Below are positions 18,557-26,443 of a DNA stretch of 42,546 nucleotides, piece by piece. Both the position numbers and the translations under genes were made by a program. Under the pieces are notes generated by a model that searched no databases, had not been told where the DNA came from, and was given only the letters and a program-made list of their open reading frames with translations. Position 1 is the stretch's first letter; each line of letters opens with the position of its first letter. The DNA is taken from assembly GCA_903844845.1 (NCBI GenBank), contig CAIMVG010000022.1:1-42546 (forward strand). The letters run 5' to 3'. This DNA is from an uncultured Dehalococcoidia bacterium (GTDB lineage Bacteria; Chloroflexota; Dehalococcoidia; Dehalococcoidales; UBA1222).

Positions 18557-19626
18557 TAAGCCCTCGCGTCTTTTATGGCCAATTTGTCATATAGTTCTAT
18601 CCGGCAGTCGTGCGGCACGACGATAGTTGCCGACATGATTGCGGATTTCAGGTGTGTCAGGATGGCAGCGGCCTGGTTCCCGGCATCTCCGGCATTATCT
18701 ATACGCGGGAACATGTAATAAGCCACGATGTTTCCGTCACCGGACGATGCGGTCCCGATATTGTCCCAATCAAGCACATAGCCATCCGCGTCGAGCGTCG
18801 CATTGTAGAAAACCGTCACCTTGTCGGGCATGAGAGCGTTCAGCTTTTCCTGATACTCGTAAAATTGAGGTTTCCTGTCCGAGTAATACGTCATGTCTAC
18901 CGGGTCGTCGATTTGTGGATAGATAACTTTATACTCGAGGCCAGCCTGTGGCCGCAGATAGCTTTTCGTGTGGCTGATGAGCTTGACGATGATATCGTAA
19001 TATCTCTCGTAAGCCCCCATGGTATTCGGCCTGGACGGGTTCCACGTCCCATCGTTGATGATGAAATACGGCAGAAAGGTATCGATGATGTCGTCGTAAA
19101 CGTCTGGCGCGACCAGCGTAAAACCCCCCGGCACAATCGCAAACGCGGTTATCAGTATCAGGTTCAGGAGCGCATAAGGCGTATACGTTCTGTCCCAGAC
19201 GGCGCGGAACCCGGGCGGGGAACCGGTGCTGTCCCATTCCTGCTGTTTGAAGATATGCTGCATGGCGTCTTCGAGCGTCACAGTCGAGACAAGGCCATTC
19301 GGCGAACTCACCCATGTTTGAGATACGACCCAGAACCGTTGCAGCGTCGCGTATTCCGGCGTCCCCTCGACGATATCCCCCCATCCGATGTCGCAGTAAT
19401 AGCCGCGGAGGTCCGCGACTGCCCGGTCGTTGTTCGAGAGTGTCACCATGCAGCCGTCTGCCTTCCCGTAAGTCGTTTCCCACTGGTCGACGATGAGCCA
19501 GCGATCGGAATAGTCGATATGAGTTCCCACTCCCGAGTTCGGTACGAAATCGAGATGGATGTACGGGACCCGGATGCCGTCGATCAATTCCTGCTTTTCC
19601 TGCAGCCCTGCGGATATAGTTCTCAT
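18556..19626 (-). CDS. Baseplate/tail hub-like structural protein
   Basis: This is a 356-residue protein with start at MRTISAGLQEKQ (19626). The open frame extends upstream through the direct repeat into the inserted segment, but that extension (to 19695) is unrelated sequence. The 24-bp repeat carries the native GAGGA site and the ATG. The C-terminal IVVPHDCRIELYDKLAIKDAR resembles the end of phage tail hub/gpD-like proteins, where a late-strand 'P..C.L...D.v.i.D' pattern recurs; this is a weak resemblance. It originally followed the 21493 gene with a TGATG overlap, now separated by the 1867-bp insertion. Confidence 0.7.
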   Translation of the reverse strand: MRTISAGLQEKQELIDGIRVPYIHLDFVPNSGVGTHIDYSDRWLIVDQWETTYGKADGCMVTLSNNDRAVADLRGYYCDIGWGDIVEGTPEYATLQRFWVVSQTWVSSPNGLVSTVTLEDAMQHIFKQQEWDSTGSPPGFRAVWDRTYTPYALLNLILITAFAIVPGGFTLVAPDVYDDIIDTFLPYFIINDGTWNPSRPNTMGAYERYYDIIVKLISHTKSYLRPQAGLEYKVIYPQIDDPVDMTYYSDRKPQFYEYQEKLNALMPDKVTVFYNATLDADGYVLDWDNIGTASSGDGNIVAYYMFPRIDNAGDAGNQAAAILTHLKSAIMSATIVVPHDCRIELYDKLAIKDARA

Positions 19627-19639
19627 CAAGTCCTCGGAT
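19616..19639. repeat. 24-bp direct repeat, left copy
   Basis: This copy is identical to 21483-21506. On the minus strand it includes the last codons and TGA of the 21493 gene, a GAGGA ribosome-binding site, and the ATG of the 18556 gene. The two copies flank an insertion of 1867 bp. Confidence 0.95.
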
Positions 19640-20135
19640 GTGTACTTTGTCAGACACTTTAAGTGCCCAGTTTTGAAACCATAGAGTAGAAACATGCCCG
19701 TACCAGCGTTTTATATCTTAGCCAACAAAATGGTTTTAATAATGGCTCAAGATAGGAAATTTGCCTCTCTAAAGCTGTGGTTCAAGGCTGTAGCATATCC
19801 TCAAGACAGCTTCTTCGAAAGTTAGGCGTTGCAGTCTAGACAGGATACAAGAATGTGTAAGCAAATCTGATCAACATTCTCATACGACAAAGAGATAAAA
19901 TTAGTTATCAAGGTAGAAGTAACCGAAACTCATATTGGCAGCAATACTCACGGCCAGCGTGAGCGCGGTTCTAAAAACAAGGCAATGCGCGAGCCGTTGT
20001 GGTATTTGATGTAAGAGCCAGGGGAACATCTGCAAGAATACGCAGACGAATATATCTTTAGTGTATAGCTACAGGAAAGACGAATAGCCTATATTTCAGG
20101 CTATACTTGAGCGCGTGTTTAAGATGCTTCGGGCA
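19640..20135 (+). pseudogene. Decayed IS1595-family transposase
   Basis: One reading frame from 19640 gives YFVRHFKCP (zinc-ribbon start), FYILAN..., FASLKLWFKAV, RMCKQI and IKLVIKVEVTETHIG, then HGQRERGSKNKA. These match the IS1595-family order of CPxC, K.WF.A, TAWRM and VEVDETYIGG with RGRGSKNKA. In-frame stops occur at 19682, 19820 and 19868, the catalytic DET has become TET, and the frame ends at 20014. The family C-terminus follows at about 20030-20130 (HLQEYADEYIF, then after a frameshift YRKDE and PIFQAILERVF), so the central domain is deleted. The gene cannot make active transposase. It begins directly at the left direct repeat. Confidence 0.8.
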
Positions 20136-20247
20136 AGTTTTTGCCTTAACTACCTTACTCAAAGCGTGGAATATCTAAATCTTAGTTGCGCCAAACTCGT
20201 AATCCTCTAAGTGGCGCGCTAGTTTGTCTTTTTATCGATTAACCGCC

Positions 20248-20505
20248 TTAGAGGCCATATTTACTAACCAAGTCCAGCAATCCTGGTTTACCTATTCCAC
20301 TTTGTTTCGGGCCTAGAATGGCAGATAATGTGCCATCCGGAAGTTCTGCCCTTGTGTCCGGAATAATTGTACTGGTCTTTCTATCACCGTTCTGTTTTAC
20401 GATGGATATTCCGTGTCTAGTTCTTCCACAATTCTCCCAACCATCCCGCACAAAAAGTTTGATTAGTTGTTTACCAGTAATCGCGGGAAGTTTGGTGTAA
20501 TGCAT
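20248..20505 (-). CDS. hicA: HicA-type mRNA interferase toxin
   Basis: This 85-residue protein belongs to the HicA (YcfA/dsRBD-like) fold, whose members cleave mRNA. LPAITGKQLIKLFVRDGWE matches the first helix and strand, TRHGISIVKQN carries the conserved catalytic His, and LPDGTLSAIL corresponds to the family 'L..GTL..IL' motif. It starts 4 bases after the stop of hicB, so expression follows the antitoxin. The order here is antitoxin first, the reverse of the E. coli hicAB operon. The length is slightly longer than the minimal 60-residue forms. Confidence 0.88.
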   Translation of the reverse strand: MHYTKLPAITGKQLIKLFVRDGWENCGRTRHGISIVKQNGDRKTSTIIPDTRAELPDGTLSAILGPKQSGIGKPGLLDLVSKYGL

Positions 20506-20509
20506 GACT

Positions 20510-20857
20510 CTAACACATGCTAGGTTCCGCTATGGGGAGCCTATGCACACTCGGGCGAATATAGGTATTTTCTCTCTTAACCGGCGGTATTTTGATAGTT
20601 TCTATTTTCGGTTTAACCGGATATATTATGATATTGTTCTCTTTAAAAAAACGTTCTCTTTCTCCAGTTCGCTCTAAAGTGTTTAAGTGTAAAATAACCA
20701 ACTCATCTAGCCGCTTATTCGCCTCTGGGAAAGACCGATTGAATGTTGAAGTTCCTAATTCTTGGCAAGTCCCAACCCATTGTCTTTTTTCCTTGTGAAA
20801 CTCAAAAGTCAGAGAGATATACCCCTTAGACTCAATTGATTTATCCATTTTCTCCAT
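20510..20857 (-). CDS. hicB: HicB-family antitoxin
   Basis: The 115-residue partner of HicA. The ATG at 20857 (MEKMDKSIES) is preceded by AGGAGG at 9 bases; an upstream GTG at 20878 overlaps that site and is not favoured. The RNase-H-like HicB strand-turn-strand SLTFEFHKEKRQWVGTCQELG, followed by helix FPEANKRLDELVILHLNTLER, is typical. The C-terminal 45 residues are basic and rich in Pro/Lys with no clear HTH or RHH, so DNA binding is uncertain. It probably neutralises HicA and may autoregulate through the palindromes at 21000-21074. Confidence 0.82.
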   Translation of the reverse strand: MEKMDKSIESKGYISLTFEFHKEKRQWVGTCQELGTSTFNRSFPEANKRLDELVILHLNTLERTGERERFFKENNIIIYPVKPKIETIKIPPVKRENTYIRPSVHRLPIAEPSMC

Positions 20858-20999
20858 CTTGTGCTTCCTCCTGCTCACCCATTTTCATGGGGCTTAGGCC
20901 ATCGACAGACCCCTGCCATCATCATTTTTAACAACAAAAAAGAGTAGGGCAGCACCTCCATGCCACTTACCTACCTCATATATGTACAAAAAGTAACAC

Positions 21000-21074
21000 T
21001 TGGTATACCAACCTGTCAAGGCCACTTACGCTCAAGAACAGGTTAAATTTTTGTTAAATATTACCAAATATTTA
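21000..21074. promoter_or_regulatory. Cluster of three palindromes upstream of hicB and orf86
   Basis: Three perfect palindromes are seen: TTGGTATACCAA (21000-21011), AACCTGT...ACAGGTT (21010-21016 with 21038-21044) and TAAATATT-ACCA-AATATTTA (21055-21074). They lie in the 271-base gap between divergent hicB and the 21129 gene and look like operator sites for one or both promoters. A TACAAT box at 21097-21102 could be the -10 of the plus-strand gene. The rest of the gap shows nothing else. Confidence 0.5.
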
Positions 21075-21128
21075 CCACGATCGTTATCATGAGTGCTACA
21101 ATCTAAGCATAGTTTGTAGGAGGGCGAT

Positions 21129-21389
21129 ATGTCTAAACTAGACCCACAGGTTCAAGTCAAAGCCATGGATTTTGCATTAAACTGGACTTCCCGAAATGTT
21201 GCTAATAACTCATCAATTGAGACTTGGGCCAAAAAATTTGACGAAGCCTATAAAGCTATCATTGTAACACTGGCTGAGGCTGAGGAAATGAAGCCTCTAT
21301 CTAAAGTAGAGACAAGCCCCAGCATTTTTACAGAAGCTTCTTTCGTTTCACATGCTTTGACTATACCCATTGAAAAATCAAGGGCGTAG
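21129..21389 (+). CDS. Small hypothetical protein (orf86) in the inserted segment
   Basis: This 86-residue protein starts at ATG behind a near-perfect AGGAGGGCGAT site. The N-terminal 55 residues are helical and amphipathic (VQVKAMDFALNWTS, IETWAKKFDEAYKAIIVTLAE); the last 30 residues are Ser/Thr-rich and less regular. No known family. It is divergent from hicBA. The 3' third is overlapped on the opposite strand by another ORF with a strong ribosome-binding site, so the true C-terminus or even the gene could be disputed. Confidence 0.55.
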   Translation: MSKLDPQVQVKAMDFALNWTSRNVANNSSIETWAKKFDEAYKAIIVTLAEAEEMKPLSKVETSPSIFTEASFVSHALTIPIEKSRA

Positions 21390-21412
21390 ATAGTTATTTC
21401 TTTGTCTGTCAT
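21248..21412 (-). CDS. Possible 54-residue protein antisense to orf86
   Basis: An ATG at 21412 is preceded at 6 bases by AGGAGGTG, the best ribosome-binding site in this segment. The product begins MTDKEITIYALDFSMGIVKACE and ends MIAL. Its first 20 residues show faint similarity in pattern to the start of orf86 (V.VKAMDFALN). It overlaps orf86 for 142 bases. It could be the start of a second, inverted and truncated copy of the same kind of gene; expression is unproven. Confidence 0.35.
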   Translation of the reverse strand: MTDKEITIYALDFSMGIVKACETKEASVKMLGLVSTLDRGFISSASASVTMIAL

Positions 21413-21482
21413 TTTAATCACCTCCTGTCTTTACGTGTCTCTATGAGAACATCACTTTAATGATTTACGGGGCACTCTAACA

Positions 21483-21506
21483 ATAGTTCTCATCAAGTCC
21501 TCGGAT
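21483..21506. repeat. 24-bp direct repeat, right copy
   Basis: This copy is identical to 19616-19639 and spans the end of the 21493 gene, with its TGA at 21493-21495 and the vestigial ATG of the next gene at 21491-21493. The copies are 1867 bp apart. It marks the original gene junction before the insertion. Confidence 0.95.
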
Positions 21507-23163
21507 AAGTCTGGAATGTTTTAGGTCTGGCAAGCGCTTTTAGTTCCGCTTCGGCTTTCTGGACTTTGTTGCGGCCCCATTTTGTGAATTGCATTTGTGT
21601 ATTCGCAATACTCAGCCGGGATGAAGCTTCGCGCACATAGCAGGTAGCCTCGTTCAAATACCCGCTGGCAGTCGTTAGTTCATGAGCCGCTGTTCCCATG
21701 TAGATGTTGACGGTCTGGCTTATCTTCGAAAGCAAGGCCCCGGCCTGCCCGATGTAGGTATTGGCCGCGCTGAGTTCAGCTGAACCGAGCCCCCTGTATT
21801 GGCCTGCCTTGCCCTCGTTGGCCGATAGGGTGGTCTTTATCTCATTGAGCAAACCAGAGACGATATTGAGTTGATTCGAGGCCAGTGTCCCTTCCTGCGA
21901 TATGGCAGTCGAGTCATTGAGGATAGTCCTGATCTCGTTTATGCGGCTGGTGGCGGCGCCGAAACCGCCGCTGGCCGATGAATGTAAGCCCGTTTCTGCG
22001 GTCGCCCAGGTCGGGATTGTGTTATTCAAGGCACGCGCAGCCGCCAGGTCATCTTCGGAGTCGCTTATTTGGGTGCTGACATCGGATAGCTGGCTGCTGA
22101 AAGCAGCGACCGCCGTCGCCAGTTTAGTTCTGGCCGCGCCGACATCGGTTATGGCCAGACCGAGCTGGGTACTGGCGCTCGACACATCTGCGGTTATCGC
22201 TGCGGCCGCGGACTTGCCCGAGGCGAGACTTGCCATCGCTGTCGTGATGGTGTTTCCGACGGCGGTGATAGCGGTACCGGCGGATGAAAGGTCTGTCGAA
22301 ATGGCGTTTCTAGCAGCAGTGATATCGGTTGTCGCCTGCCCTATCCGCGTAGCCATGCTGTCAACGGCAGAATTGACCAGCGCGGCGGCATCGATGGCCG
22401 CCTTTATTTGCGTCCTGCCGTCGCCGATATTATTGAGCGCGACATTGCCCGCGGCCAGGTTGACGACGATGGGTTCGAGTTCCGGTGTCAGGGTAGAGGC
22501 CGAGGTATCCAGTATGTGAAGTTTTAAGCAGTAAAGGACAGCTTGCTCACCGGCGGCGGGCGTCGCGTCGGTTTCAATCGTGGCAATATTTGAAAAGAGC
22601 GTAACGTTGTGAAATTCCTTCGGGGATTTCCCCGTCGGATATTCGGCCTTAAGGATATGCCGGATCCCCTCAATGCCAGTGACATCAACATCGGTGGATC
22701 GGGCCGTTAACAGGACTGTCTCTTGTGACTCGCAGAGCGAAGACATCGAGACTCTGATAGCGGCATAACCGAGTTCCTGTGCGATAACCACGTCCGAGAA
22801 GATCGCATTGCCCGTATCTTCGAGGACGATAGAAACCTCATCGATGAGCGCCCCGATTGATTTGCCGGTACTCGGAGACCTGGCGGCCAAAACGAACGAG
22901 CCGTACTGTATCGCCGTGCCGGCGAGCGTATCGTTGGTTACATATTTACGAGTGTAAGTTCCGGTCTCGGCATCGGACGGTGAAAGCCAGTTGTAATGAT
23001 AAATTCCCGTGCTGTCTTTGGTCATCGCCTGGCCGGTGACAACATCAACCCCGGACGGCGCTGTTATAGTGATAAGGATTGAAGTGTCAGGATCATAAAG
23101 TACGCCGCCTGCGTTTTTGACGTCGATGGAGTTCGGTACTGTTTCGCCGCGGTCAAATATCAT
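21493..23163 (-). CDS. Large tail/baseplate-type protein with Ig-like N-terminus and helical repeats
   Basis: This is a 556-residue protein. Residues 1-95 look like a BppU-type N-terminal beta domain (VPNSIDVKNAGG, ITITAPSGVDV, GIYHYNWLSPSDAETGTYTRKY). Residues 230-540 are Ala/Ser/Thr-rich amphipathic helix with a loose repeated pattern (ITAARNAISTDLSSAGTAI, ITDVGAARTKLATAVAAF, SQISDSEDDLAAA), likely a trimeric coiled-coil stalk. No enzyme motif is present. It lies 4 bases after the repeat-rich gene at 23167 and originally overlapped the hub-like gene start. Confidence 0.72.
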   Translation of the reverse strand: MIFDRGETVPNSIDVKNAGGVLYDPDTSILITITAPSGVDVVTGQAMTKDSTGIYHYNWLSPSDAETGTYTRKYVTNDTLAGTAIQYGSFVLAARSPSTGKSIGALIDEVSIVLEDTGNAIFSDVVIAQELGYAAIRVSMSSLCESQETVLLTARSTDVDVTGIEGIRHILKAEYPTGKSPKEFHNVTLFSNIATIETDATPAAGEQAVLYCLKLHILDTSASTLTPELEPIVVNLAAGNVALNNIGDGRTQIKAAIDAAALVNSAVDSMATRIGQATTDITAARNAISTDLSSAGTAITAVGNTITTAMASLASGKSAAAAITADVSSASTQLGLAITDVGAARTKLATAVAAFSSQLSDVSTQISDSEDDLAAARALNNTIPTWATAETGLHSSASGGFGAATSRINEIRTILNDSTAISQEGTLASNQLNIVSGLLNEIKTTLSANEGKAGQYRGLGSAELSAANTYIGQAGALLSKISQTVNIYMGTAAHELTTASGYLNEATCYVREASSRLSIANTQMQFTKWGRNKVQKAEAELKALARPKTFQTYPRT

Positions 23164-23166
23164 CTT

Positions 23167-23778
23167 TTATCTCCTGTCTATCGATGGGCCTTTTCGCTTG
23201 TCCTGGGTCCCGGCATTACTAGATTTTCTTGAAATGATTGGCAGGCCGGGAATGCTTGAAGTGATGCGCATGACCATCTGCGATGCGTTGATCCTGAGCC
23301 CGGTGGCGATGTTCTCGGCAATCACAAGCGGCGGCGAGGCCAAAATACGCTGAGTTTGTCCGATGAAAGCGGCGAGTGCAGCAGCAGTTCGTCTTGTTTG
23401 GGCGTTGTAGCTGGCCGCCGTGTGTATTATTCGCACCGCCTGCGCCGTATAGCCCGATGCTTTTGCCACTACCCGCAGTAACTGCGCGTCATAGGACGCC
23501 GAAAGCACCACAAAGACGTTTCGGGCGGTCTGTGCGGTGTATTCTGCCGTAATCCCCAGGACCCGGAAAGTCTGTCCGGCAAATGCCGCCGCGCCGGTGA
23601 TGCTCCGTTTGGTTTGTGCCGCTAAAGAGGCTGTGTTCATGACTATCCGGGATGACTGCCCCGCGAAAGCCGCAGTCAGCAAGACCTTGTTCCCGTCAGA
23701 CCGCAGGTTGGGGTTTTGCGCCGCGGTATCAGCCTTGTCAGCCGCGCCCCGCAGGTATAGGTCGGTTAAAACTGGCAT
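23167..23778 (-). CDS. Phage protein built of eight 14-15-residue repeats
   Basis: This 203-residue protein is not recognised. Residues about 34-145 are a tandem array with consensus A.[FY].[AG]Q[ST].R[IV]: AAFAGQSSRIV, ASLAAQTKRSI, AAFAGQTFRVL, AEYTAQTARNV, ASYDAQLLRVV, SGYTAQAVRII, ASYNAQTRRTA, AAFIGQTQRIL. The Gln and Arg are almost invariant. Both ends are non-repetitive, and the C-terminus is basic. It lies 1 base after the beta-fibre gene stop and 3 bases before the helical stalk gene, suggesting a structural link between them. Regular solenoid or beta-roll folding is an inference. Confidence 0.7.
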   Translation of the reverse strand: MPVLTDLYLRGAADKADTAAQNPNLRSDGNKVLLTAAFAGQSSRIVMNTASLAAQTKRSITGAAAFAGQTFRVLGITAEYTAQTARNVFVVLSASYDAQLLRVVAKASGYTAQAVRIIHTAASYNAQTRRTAAALAAFIGQTQRILASPPLVIAENIATGLRINASQMVMRITSSIPGLPIISRKSSNAGTQDKRKGPSIDRR

Positions 23779-23779
23779 C

Positions 23780-25846
23780 TTATGCCGCCGTCAGTGTTCT
23801 GTCAGTTACGTCCATTACAGGCGTTGCGCCGGCCTTGAACGCAACCACGAAATAGGTTGAACCGGCCCATGCTGCGAATGAATATGCCCCGGTAGTCGGG
23901 TCACTAACTTGAGTAGCGATCCACTGAACCTGCGCAGTTCCCTCAGGCCTGATCGCACTGCTTCCCTCTCGAAATAGATAGCATGTGCATGAGCCCAGTA
24001 CGGCTCCGTTCTTGTCTCTTGTTACTCCTGAAATTGCCAGGGTCATGCCTGTGGTCGCACTATCGATGGAGACAACCCCGCCCCTTATAAATCTTGCCCA
24101 GTTCCGGCTGTCCGTAACACTCACGGCGTATGAATGGATCGACGAGCCCTTGCTGCTGTCAATCCTCGTCGGGTTCAGGAAAGCTATATCCGCGTCACCG
24201 CCCAGAGTTAAGGTTATGATCGTCTTGGTGGAAGCGTGAGCCGAAGTGAAAACAGAATTTCCGGCAACCAGTCCCCGGTAGTAAATATTGTCGTATATAT
24301 ATTCGATGCTCTCTTTGAAAGTATGAGTTCTGGCAGCTGTGATACCTGTGTTCGGCGTGATAACGCTTGCCGTCAATCCGGCGTTCCCCGTGACTGTGGA
24401 ATTGGCGTTGGGCAGATAGAATGTTCCGTAGCATTTTATCCTGTTCGAGTTGATGGTCAGGGTATATGCTCCGTTAAGGTTCAGCGTGTATAATTCCAGG
24501 ACTCCCCCGGTATTAGTGAAAGTCATGGAAGCCCCGAGAGCGAGCGAAGAAGTTCCGTAAGTTATCGTTCCCGATGTGTAGGTTATCGAGTTCCCGCTGT
24601 ATAAAACTGTTCCGCTCAGCGTCAGGTTGCCGTTGATGTTCACAGGATATGTCAGTGTGCTGGCTCCACTCCAGGTGCCACCACCAATGAACTCAATACC
24701 AGCGAGCGAGCCTGTGAGTGTTCCTGTCATCGTGAGCCCGCCGGTGTATATCCAATATGTTCCGTTGACTACGTTCGCACCAGTTGCGAAAGTCGTCGTG
24801 CCTGAGACTGTCACATCATGAACGAGTGTCACTGTTTGAGTTCCAGAGATTGATAGGTCTCCACAATAAAGGTGATAGTTACCAGAGAACGTTGTGCCTG
24901 TTCCGCATGTGAGACTTAGTGTGTTGGCTAGATGCAATTCCTCTGCCAATGTTATTGTCATGCTTGCAGCTGTTCCTGAAGTCATCGCCCCACCGTGCAG
25001 ATGATATGCGCCAGAGAATGTAGCCGTTGCACCCGACAATGTAAAAGTTCCATACCAAACAAACTCGGATTGCATGGTCAGAGTAAATGCGGCCATATTC
25101 ACGTTGGCCCATGCCATACCAGCAGTATCGAACGTTGAATTTCCGAGAATGTCGATTATTCCCGTTCCAGACATAGTTTGAGTTCCTGCGACATAATGGA
25201 CAGTCGCCCCGTTAAAGCCTATATTACCCGCGCCATTCCAGGTTGTTGAACCATTGATATAAATTGTGACAGCACCAAAATAATGACCAGAGCCATTCGT
25301 CACTGTTCCGCTGATATACCAGTTTGATGTGCCAGCGGGGTTGCTATCCAGGAGAAGCGTTCCTGTGATGTAGATTTTATCTCCGTTAAAGGTTTCCGTG
25401 GCAGCGCCGCCGCTGATGGATACCGTTCCGGTCGGGTGGAAATCGCCAGCGATAGTCCACGTGCCTGTCGTTGCGGAAAATACAATACAGCCGCCTATTG
25501 TGGCGTTGCTTACGGTTGTAATTGTGGCTCCTGATGCGATGACTATTGGAGCAGAAGTTCCAGAACTTGAGATGGAAACGTTGCCAGTTATATTCAGTGC
25601 AGAAGACAAAGATAACGTGTAGGCATTATTTACGGTCAATGTATTGGCGTAGTTATTGAATGTTAAAACCGCACATGCAGGTGAACCAGAAGAACCAAGA
25701 GTAACTGCTCCGGAATACTGGTCGAAGATAGCGGTATCACCGGCAATAGGTTCACTCGCGGCATCTGCCGGGCCATTCGAACTGTTTGACCATGTTGCGT
25801 GGCTATACCAGTATCCACCACCTGCCCTTGCGTAGTAAATTGCCAT
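23780..25846 (-). CDS. Large beta-rich tail fibre/spike protein
   Basis: This 688-residue protein is dominated by Thr, Ser, Gly and Asn. The start MAIYYARAGGGYWYSHATWS with GDTAIFDQYSG is like phage and adhesin proteins that begin a parallel beta-helix. Residues about 60-500 carry irregular repeats of 20-25 residues (for example LSLTCGTGTTFSGNYHLYCGDL and related blocks). Residues about 590-688 look like a carboxypeptidase-regulatory/transthyretin-type domain (GVTRDKNGAVLGSCTCYLFR, TGAYSF, YFVVAFKAG). No signal peptide is seen. The most likely role is receptor binding; no intramolecular chaperone or endosialidase domain is visible. Confidence 0.75.
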   Translation of the reverse strand: MAIYYARAGGGYWYSHATWSNSSNGPADAASEPIAGDTAIFDQYSGAVTLGSSGSPACAVLTFNNYANTLTVNNAYTLSLSSALNITGNVSISSSGTSAPIVIASGATITTVSNATIGGCIVFSATTGTWTIAGDFHPTGTVSISGGAATETFNGDKIYITGTLLLDSNPAGTSNWYISGTVTNGSGHYFGAVTIYINGSTTWNGAGNIGFNGATVHYVAGTQTMSGTGIIDILGNSTFDTAGMAWANVNMAAFTLTMQSEFVWYGTFTLSGATATFSGAYHLHGGAMTSGTAASMTITLAEELHLANTLSLTCGTGTTFSGNYHLYCGDLSISGTQTVTLVHDVTVSGTTTFATGANVVNGTYWIYTGGLTMTGTLTGSLAGIEFIGGGTWSGASTLTYPVNINGNLTLSGTVLYSGNSITYTSGTITYGTSSLALGASMTFTNTGGVLELYTLNLNGAYTLTINSNRIKCYGTFYLPNANSTVTGNAGLTASVITPNTGITAARTHTFKESIEYIYDNIYYRGLVAGNSVFTSAHASTKTIITLTLGGDADIAFLNPTRIDSSKGSSIHSYAVSVTDSRNWARFIRGGVVSIDSATTGMTLAISGVTRDKNGAVLGSCTCYLFREGSSAIRPEGTAQVQWIATQVSDPTTGAYSFAAWAGSTYFVVAFKAGATPVMDVTDRTLTAA

Positions 25847-25870
25847 GCGCCACCTCTGTTGTTCGGATTC

Positions 25871-26266
25871 TTATACGGCTGAAGCTACACCGGCGAGAAC
25901 CAGTGTTACCGTTGTATCGTTGGCAGGCGTTTCGTCACTCGTGGCCTTTGCCTTGACCCAGAAGGGGATGCCTGTTGCGTTGTCCATCGTACCCGTAAGG
26001 GTTAAAGCAGTCCCGTAAGCCCCGAATGTACCTGCAGAACCGCCGGAGTCAGGAGCCAGCGCCCATTTAGCGGCTGATGTACCGGTAGGCGTAATCGTGC
26101 AACCGGTAGCAACGGTGTAACCACTGTCAGCTTTGGCGGTGATGCCGATCGGCGTGCCGACTTCGTTGTTATCGGCGCGGAGCGTGAACGTGACGGCGTT
26201 CGTTGTGGTGGGAGCCGCCGAGACCTGAACTCCGCCGCTTGTGAAGAAAAGTTTTGCGTATGCCAT
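25871..26266 (-). CDS. Small Ig-like virion protein
   Basis: This 131-residue beta-rich protein is all small and polar residues (Thr, Ala, Gly, Val). AVTFTLRADNNEVG and GYTVATGCTITP suggest an Ig-like sandwich. It could be a head or fibre decoration protein. No cysteine-rich or catalytic motif is seen. It lies upstream of the fibre gene (24-base gap) and after an AT-rich moron, so it may begin the tail segment of the transcript. Confidence 0.68.
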   Translation of the reverse strand: MAYAKLFFTSGGVQVSAAPTTTNAVTFTLRADNNEVGTPIGITAKADSGYTVATGCTITPTGTSAAKWALAPDSGGSAGTFGAYGTALTLTGTMDNATGIPFWVKAKATSDETPANDTTVTLVLAGVASAV

Positions 26267-26443
26267 ATTCTGTCTCCCGGTTTTTATTCTTCTGAAGGAT
26301 CAAACGATTCCTTTGTCTGCACAGCATGGCACGCTTAGCTCTGGGGTTGGATCGGGTAGAATCAATTAGTTAGCCCGTTGCATTCCATACTTTATTGTTG
26401 TATTTTTTATTTGGTAACGTTCTCGGCATAAGGAGAATATAGG

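Noticed and set aside
18610-19662. A 350-residue plus-strand ORF opposite the hub-like gene.
   Set aside because: Its Arg/His/Val-rich composition and antisense position mark it as a shadow frame.
19627-19695. N-terminal extension of the tail hub-like protein (start at 19695).
   Set aside because: This stretch lies in the inserted segment, antisense to the transposase remnant; the native ATG and its SD are inside the 24-bp repeat at 19626.
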